A stretch of DNA of 64,000 nucleotides, taken from the NCBI GenBank assembly GCA_963805455.1, contig CAWDUJ010000015.1, forward strand, positions 99,478 to 163,477. The letters run 5' to 3'. Position 1 is the first letter of the stretch. Each line of letters opens with the position of its first letter. Source of the DNA: VRUE01 sp963805455 (GTDB taxonomy: Bacteria; Actinomycetota; Thermoleophilia; Solirubrobacterales; 70-9). The notes beneath the pieces were generated by a model. The model ran no database searches and was not told where the DNA came from. It saw only the letters and a program-made list of their open reading frames with translations. A program made the position numbers and the translations under genes. Below are positions 58,943 through 64,000 of the stretch, piece by piece.

Positions 58943-59218
58943 GTGCTGATGGCGCTGCTTGTCTGGTTCACAATGGGGATCGCCCTCTGGCACTTCACGG
59001 TGTTCCTGCCGGACCGCTTCTGGCAGGGCATCGTCGGCGCCCTCATCGGGGCGACGATCGGCGCCGTGATCTTCGGCGCGGTGGTCCAGATCGCGACCGG
59101 CAAAAGCCTCGGCGACACCGATCTGGGGACGGCGCTGATCTCGATTCCGGGCGTCGCGATCGGCCTCGCGGTCGTCTGGGTGATCGGCGTCCGGGCCGAG
59201 CAGCAGGCCCAGGCCTGA
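58943..59218 (+). CDS. Small membrane protein, unknown
   Basis: 91 residues (89 from the ATG at 58949). Three hydrophobic segments: ALLVWFTMGIALWHFTVFL, GIVGALIGATIGAVIFGAVV and LISIPGVAIGLAVVWVIGV. Gly-rich middle helix. Its ribosome site is supplied by repeat copy 5. It lies between secDF and recJ; no family recognised. Confidence 0.65.
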   Translation: MLMALLVWFTMGIALWHFTVFLPDRFWQGIVGALIGATIGAVIFGAVVQIATGKSLGDTDLGTALISIPGVAIGLAVVWVIGVRAEQQAQA

Positions 59219-59346
59219 GCGGCGCCCTCCACTTGACGATCCGGGCGGCAGCACGGACGAGCACGCGGGCGGTATAGGCCGAAAGGCCGCCATTTGCGAC
59301 CGATGGAGGGCGGATTGCCGTCCAACCCGGCTCCTAGCCTGGGTTC

Positions 59347-61830
59347 GTGACGGAAACCGTCAACGCATACCGAGCCGATCCATACGACTACGCCGAGGCG
59401 CGGGCGCTGGCCGAGGCGCTCGAGCTCAGCGAGCCGGTCGCGATCACCCTCGTCCGGCGCGGCTACCGAACGCCCGAGGCCGCCCGCGCCTTCCTCGATG
59501 CCGACGAGAGCCACCCGCCGGGCGACTTCGGCTCGATGGGCGCGATCGTCGAGCAATTAGGCGAGGCGGTACGGGCAGGTAGGAGGATCACGGTCCACGG
59601 CGACTTCGACGTCGACGGCGTCTGCGCGACGACAATCATGGTCGCGACGCTGCGCGGGCTCGGCGCCGAGTGCGACTGGCTGATCCCCGACCGCCTCGCC
59701 GACGGCTACGGGCTCGACTCGGAGAACATCCGCCGCCTCGCCGAGCGTGAGACCTCGCTGCTGATCACCGTCGATTGCGGGATCACGGCGGTCGAGGAGG
59801 TGGCGCTCGCAAAGTCCCTGGGGATCGACGTGATCGTCACCGATCATCACCAGCCCGCCGGCGAGCTGCCGGACTGCCCGATCCTCCATCCCGAGATCGA
59901 CGGGTACCCCTTCACGGAGCTATGCGGAACGGCGGTGGCCTGGAAACTCGCCACAGCGCTGAGGATGGCATCGGGAATGGGTTCTCCAGGAACTCCCGGC
60001 GATAGCCGGCCCGGGGAATCCATTTCCGATGCTGCCCTCGACCTGGACCTCGTGGCGTTGGCGACGGTGGCCGACGTGGTGCCGTTGGTCGGGGAGAACC
60101 GGTCGATCGTGCGGAGGGGGTTGGAGGAGATTCGGCGGGCGGAGCGGCCAGGGATCCGCGCCCTGCTGGCTGCGGCCAAAGTCGAGCCGGCGCAGCTCGA
60201 TGAGGGGGACCTGGCGTTTCGGTTGGCGCCGAGGATCAATGCGGCGGGACGCCTCTACCGGGCCGATGCGGGGGTGGAGCTGTTCCTCACCGAGGACCCG
60301 GAGCGGGCGGCCGAGATCGCCACCGAGCTGAGCCGCGCCAACGGCGAGCGACGCGCGACCGAGCAGGAGGTATCCACGGCCGCCGAGGCGGCACGCCGCG
60401 ACCTCCCCGACCAACTTCGCGAAGCACCGGCGCTGGTGGTGGCGGGGGAGGGCTGGCATCCCGGGGTCGTCGGGATCGTCGCCTCACGCCTCGCCGAGCG
60501 CCACCACCGGCCGGCGATCGTGATCTCGCTCGACGGCGAGGGCGGCGGCCGCGGCTCGGGGCGCAGCATCCCCGGCTTCGACCTCCTGGCCGGCCTCGAG
60601 GCCTGCGCCTCGCACCTCACCTCATTCGGAGGCCACCGGGCGGCCGCCGGCCTCGAGCTCCCCGCCGACGCGGTCGACGGGTTCCGGGAGGCGTTCTGCG
60701 CCCACGCCGCGACCGTGCTCGGGCCGGATGACCTGGTGCGGACGGTCGAGATCGACGCGATGATCGGCGGAGCCGGCCTCGGCCTCGACCTCGCCGAGGA
60801 GCTCGAGCGGCTGGCGCCGTTCGGGATGGGCAACCCGGGGGTGCGCCTGCTGGTGCCGTCGGCGCGGGTCGAGGACGTGCGGGCGATGGGGGAGGAGGGA
60901 AAGCACTCGCGCTTCAGCCTCCGAAGCGGATCGCACAGTGCCCTCGGAGTCGCCTTCGGGCGCTCTGGGCTCGGCGTCGAGGAGAGTGTCCCGATCGATG
61001 CCGCGGTGCGCCTCGAGGTGAACCGGTGGAAGGGGTCGGTCGAGCCGCGGGTCGTGCTGCGCGAGCTCTACCCCCATCCCGGCCAGGCCGACCCCGCCCG
61101 GCAATCGGCCGCGTGGTGGCAGCGCTTCGAGTCGGAGCTTCAGGTGGATCCCCACGAGTGGTCGCTGCCCGAGATCGAGCCCGGCGAGAGCCGGGAACGA
61201 GTCGAGTTGACGACGGTCAACTCCGGAGCGGCGATGGTCGCCGAGCTCGCCTCCAGCGGGGGCGGCGCGGTCCTCGCCGCGGTCGCCGACACCGAGCGGC
61301 GGGCGCCCCTCGCCCGCGAGGGAGTTCGCCTCGCGGACGTCTTCACCCTCGAATCCGAGCCCGAGCTGGCGCGCGAGTTCGAGCACGTCGTCCTCATCGA
61401 CCCGCCGGCCTGCGAGCGGGTCTCCCGCCTGTTCGCGCTCCCCGGAGCAGGTCAGGGCTATCTCCACGCCGCCTGGGGGGAGTCCGAGCGCGGGTTCTGC
61501 ATCTCGATCCTCGACCAGCACCTGGCCCGGCGGCCGGCGCTGATCTCGGTCTTCAGGTCGCTTCGCGAGGCCGCCGATTGCAGCGGCGAGCAGCTGCGAG
61601 AAGCCCTCGCCGGGCGTGGGACCGATGTGCGCCGCCCGGAGGCGGCGGCGCGCTGCTTCCGGGTTCTGTCCGAGCTCGGGTTGGTGCAGGGGACGCCCGA
61701 ACGCGGCGACGGCACGGTCGGGGTCGTATCCTCAGATGAGACCGAACTCGAGCGCTCCGGCGCATTTCGTGCCTACAGCGCCCGTTACAAGGAGTGCCTC
61801 CGATTCCTCGAGCGACACAGACATCGATAG
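59347..61830 (+). CDS. recJ: Single-stranded-DNA exonuclease RecJ
   Basis: 827 residues, GTG start. DHH phosphoesterase core: ITVHGDFDVDGVCATTIMV, LLITVDCGITAVEE, VIVTDHHQPAGELPDCPILHPE, and DVVPLVGENRSIVRRGL; DHHA1 region GIVASRLAERHHRPAIVIS with GSGRSIPGFDLLAGLEA and SFGGHRAAAGLE; then the OB domain. The C-terminal ~230 residues are an additional domain (helicase-remnant-like, seen in longer actinobacterial/firmicute RecJ). 5'-3' exonuclease in recombination and base-excision repair. Its end overlaps the proposed rel start. Confidence 0.93.
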   Translation: MTETVNAYRADPYDYAEARALAEALELSEPVAITLVRRGYRTPEAARAFLDADESHPPGDFGSMGAIVEQLGEAVRAGRRITVHGDFDVDGVCATTIMVATLRGLGAECDWLIPDRLADGYGLDSENIRRLAERETSLLITVDCGITAVEEVALAKSLGIDVIVTDHHQPAGELPDCPILHPEIDGYPFTELCGTAVAWKLATALRMASGMGSPGTPGDSRPGESISDAALDLDLVALATVADVVPLVGENRSIVRRGLEEIRRAERPGIRALLAAAKVEPAQLDEGDLAFRLAPRINAAGRLYRADAGVELFLTEDPERAAEIATELSRANGERRATEQEVSTAAEAARRDLPDQLREAPALVVAGEGWHPGVVGIVASRLAERHHRPAIVISLDGEGGGRGSGRSIPGFDLLAGLEACASHLTSFGGHRAAAGLELPADAVDGFREAFCAHAATVLGPDDLVRTVEIDAMIGGAGLGLDLAEELERLAPFGMGNPGVRLLVPSARVEDVRAMGEEGKHSRFSLRSGSHSALGVAFGRSGLGVEESVPIDAAVRLEVNRWKGSVEPRVVLRELYPHPGQADPARQSAAWWQRFESELQVDPHEWSLPEIEPGESRERVELTTVNSGAAMVAELASSGGGAVLAAVADTERRAPLAREGVRLADVFTLESEPELAREFEHVVLIDPPACERVSRLFALPGAGQGYLHAAWGESERGFCISILDQHLARRPALISVFRSLREAADCSGEQLREALAGRGTDVRRPEAAARCFRVLSELGLVQGTPERGDGTVGVVSSDETELERSGAFRAYSARYKECLRFLERHRHR

Positions 61831-64000
61831 CGCAGAAAGGGCTCCTCGCCGATCTCTTCGCCGTGGTCGAGGAGTTCGACTCGCCGCCCGAGATCGACCG
61901 CGAGGCGGTCAGCCGCGCCTTCGAGTTCGCCTGTGACCGCCACGCCGACCAGGTCCGCCACTCCGGCGACGAGTTCATCACCCACCCGGTCGGCGTCGCC
62001 CAGATCTGCGCCCGGATGCGACTCGACACCGAGACCCTCTGCGCGGCCCTGCTCCACGACACGGTCGAGGACACGAGCGCCAGCCTCGACGAGGTGAAGG
62101 CCGAATTCGGCGAGGAGATCGCGATCCTGGTCGACGGCGTCACGAAGCTGACCGGGATGACGTTCGAGAGCCGCGACGAGCGCCAGGCCGAGAACTACCG
62201 GAAGATGATGGTCGCGATGGCGAGCGACGTCAGGGTGATCCTGATCAAGCTCGCCGACCGCCTCCACAACATGCGCACCCTCGGGGCGCTGCCGAAGCAG
62301 AAGCAGCTCGCGAAGTCGCGTGAGACGCTCGAGATCTACGCTCCTCTCGCTCACCGCCTCGGGATCCACGCGATCAAATGGGAGCTCGAGGACCTCTCGT
62401 TCGCGACCCTGCACCCACGCAAGTACAAAGAGATCAAACAGCTCGTCTCCCAGCAGCGCGACGAGCGTGAGGTCTACGTCAACGAAGCCGGCGAGTTTCT
62501 TTCCAATGAACTCGAGCAGGTCGGGATCGACGCCGAGATCTCCGGCCGGGCCAAGCACTTCTACTCGATCTACACGAAGATGACGAAGAAGGGGCGCGAG
62601 TTCAACGAGATCTTCGACCTGACGGCGATGAGGGTGATCGTCGGCTCGGTCAAGGACTGCTACGGGGCGATCGGCGTCATCCACTCGATCTGGAAGCCGC
62701 TGCCCGGACGCTTCAAGGACTTCGTCGCGATGCCGAAGGCCAACATGTACCAGGCGCTCCACACCACCGTGATCGGGCCCGAGGGCAAGCCGCTCGAGAT
62801 CCAAATCCGGACCGGTGAGATGCACAACCTCGCCGAGTACGGTGTCGCCGCCCACGTCGCCTACAAGGAGGGGGGCGCGAAAAGCGATCCCCGCCGCGAG
62901 AAGATGACCTGGCTGCGGCAGCTGGTCGAGGCCCAGGGCGACCAGGACCCGACCGAGTTCCTCGAGTCGTTGAAGGTCGACCTGTTCGAGGACGAGGTCT
63001 TCGTCTTCACGCCGAAGGGCGAGGTCAAGAACCTCTCGGCGGGCTCGACCCCGCTCGACTTCGCCTACGCCGTCCACACCGACGTCGGCCACCGCTGCGT
63101 CGGAGCCAAGGTGAACGGCAACATCGTCCCGCTCCACTACCAGCTGCGCTCGGGCGACATCGTCGAAGTCCTGACCGCGAAGCAGAAGCGCGGCCCGTCC
63201 CGAGACTGGTTGAAGCTCGTCCGCACAAGCCGGGCACGGAACAAGATCCGCGCCTTCTTCAAAGAGGAAGGCCGCGAGGACGCCGAGAAGCGCGGCCGCG
63301 AAGCGCTCGAGGAGACGCTCCGCAAGCGCGGCCTGCCGATGCAGAAGGTCGCGATGTCGCCACTGCTCGCGGATGTGATCCGCGAGCTGGGCTACCGCAA
63401 AGCAACCGACTTCTACATCGCCCTCGGCCAGGGCAAGATCTCGACCAAGGCGGTCGTCAAAAAGCTGATGCAGCGGCTCGAGGTGGGTGAGGCGGTCGAG
63501 GAGCACGAGCCGATCGGCAGCCCCGCAAGGCACGACGACAAGGCACGCCGGACCAAGGAGGCATCCAACTACGGGATCAGGGTCAAGGGGGCCGACCAGG
63601 TCGCGGTCCGGCTCGCCAAGTGCTGCCGGCCGGTGCCGGGGGACGAGATCGCCGGCTACGTCTCACTCGGCCGCGGGATCACGATCCACCGCACCGACTG
63701 CAAGAACCTGAAGGCGCTGAAGCGAGCGCCTGAACGGTTCGTCGACGTCAGCTGGAACGGCGAGAACGAGGCCTCCTACCGGGTCCAGCTCCAGATCGAC
63801 GCCTACGATCGGACCCGCCTTCTCGAGGACCTCTCGAGGACCTTCTCCGAGGCGGGGATCAACATCATCGAGGCGAGCTGCATGACCCGCCACCCGATGG
63901 TGAAAAACACCTTCGTGATCGAGGTCGGAGACCCGGAGCAGCTGAAGCAGTGCCTCTCCCGGCTGCGCAATGTCGAGTCGGTCTTCGACGCCTACCGGAT
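61794..64000 (+). CDS. rel: Bifunctional (p)ppGpp synthetase/hydrolase Rel (cut by window end)
   Basis: At least 735 residues in the open frame, running off the window very near the expected C-terminus. Hydrolase HD domain: HSGDEFITHPVGVAQIC and ALLHDTVEDT, with IKLADRLHNMRTL. Synthetase: GRAKHFYSIYTKMTKKG, IFDLTAMRVIV and MPKANMYQALHTTVIGPEGKPLEIQIRT. TGS domain: EVFVFTPKGEVKNLSAGSTPLDFAYAVHTDVGHRC. A zinc-finger-like CCRPVPGDEIAGYVS...HRTDC and an ACT domain (YRVQLQIDAYDRTRLLEDLSRTFSEAGINIIEA) follow. The start is uncertain: AAGGAG at 61789 fits an ATT at 61803, while a GTG at 61794 is the nearest ordinary start and overlaps recJ. Confidence 0.95.
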   Translation, partial: MPPIPRATQTSIAQKGLLADLFAVVEEFDSPPEIDREAVSRAFEFACDRHADQVRHSGDEFITHPVGVAQICARMRLDTETLCAALLHDTVEDTSASLDEVKAEFGEEIAILVDGVTKLTGMTFESRDERQAENYRKMMVAMASDVRVILIKLADRLHNMRTLGALPKQKQLAKSRETLEIYAPLAHRLGIHAIKWELEDLSFATLHPRKYKEIKQLVSQQRDEREVYVNEAGEFLSNELEQVGIDAEISGRAKHFYSIYTKMTKKGREFNEIFDLTAMRVIVGSVKDCYGAIGVIHSIWKPLPGRFKDFVAMPKANMYQALHTTVIGPEGKPLEIQIRTGEMHNLAEYGVAAHVAYKEGGAKSDPRREKMTWLRQLVEAQGDQDPTEFLESLKVDLFEDEVFVFTPKGEVKNLSAGSTPLDFAYAVHTDVGHRCVGAKVNGNIVPLHYQLRSGDIVEVLTAKQKRGPSRDWLKLVRTSRARNKIRAFFKEEGREDAEKRGREALEETLRKRGLPMQKVAMSPLLADVIRELGYRKATDFYIALGQGKISTKAVVKKLMQRLEVGEAVEEHEPIGSPARHDDKARRTKEASNYGIRVKGADQVAVRLAKCCRPVPGDEIAGYVSLGRGITIHRTDCKNLKALKRAPERFVDVSWNGENEASYRVQLQIDAYDRTRLLEDLSRTFSEAGINIIEASCMTRHPMVKNTFVIEVGDPEQLKQCLSRLRNVESVFDAYR

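Noticed and set aside
61785..63533. 582-codon minus-strand open frame opposite rel
   Set aside because: The plus strand encodes an unmistakable Rel protein with HD, synthetase, TGS and ACT domains; the antisense frame has no domain.
1..64000. CRISPR arrays and insertion sequences
   Set aside because: No regularly spaced repeats, cas genes or transposase-like reading frames were seen on either strand.

Overview
The window is GC-rich, gene-dense bacterial chromosome. Codon third positions are overwhelmingly G or C, GTG and TTG starts are common, and many genes are coupled by ATGA/GTGA/TTGA overlaps. The order tlyA - nadK - recN - steA - steB/mctB - pyrG - xerD is the conserved actinobacterial order (Rv1694 to Rv1701 in Mycobacterium tuberculosis). 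Two surface proteins with 'KNSVG..QLK.N.V' segments, DUF3866, and the many small Gly-rich lipoproteins and membrane proteins point to the class Thermoleophilia (Solirubrobacterales or close). That placement is inference from family knowledge; no 16S is present.

Layout. 1-4.9 kb: minus-strand envelope genes (secreted proteins, a small metzincin-type protease, an L,D-transpeptidase coupled to a frameshifted DUF3494 adhesin/ice-binding-like protein, a KNSVG-repeat protein). 5.3-22.8 kb: a long plus-strand housekeeping block for RNA modification, NAD kinase, DNA repair/recombination (recN, xerD, mutM, recO), cytokinesis (steA, steB), a polyprenyl-phosphate sugar transferase, pyrG, an M20 peptidase, DUF3866, dgt and dnaG, ending with tRNA-Asn. 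22.8-27.6 kb: a glycosyltransferase/SDR pair, a thioredoxin-like lipoprotein, an orphan Hpt protein and hypotheticals. 27.6-33.8 kb: an accessory segment that starts at a CAT-anticodon tRNA and is marked by two degraded copies of that tRNA's 3' part. It carries a class III nucleotide cyclase between direct repeats, and an operon led by a cobalamin-binding, CarH-like sensor fused to a complete GGDEF diguanylate cyclase. 33.8-48 kb: mixed metabolic and envelope genes. 48-51.7 kb: an RpiR-type regulator, pdxST and an M29 aminopeptidase. 52.3-64 kb: yebC-ruvC-ruvA-ruvB, a PAS/zinc-ribbon protein, secDF, recJ and rel (cut by the window end).

Four genes are interrupted by apparent single-base frameshifts (DUF3494 protein, trypsin-like protein, a membrane protein at 46.5 kb, and secDF). 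Because secDF is normally indispensable, at least some are more likely sequence errors than biology. The most unusual signals are: the B12-sensor/diguanylate cyclase operon in a tRNA-associated island; five copies of a ~60-bp intergenic element that starts at stop codons and ends at the next start; a 164-bp nested inverted repeat directly before secD; and direct repeats flanking the cyclase gene that resemble recombinase sites.
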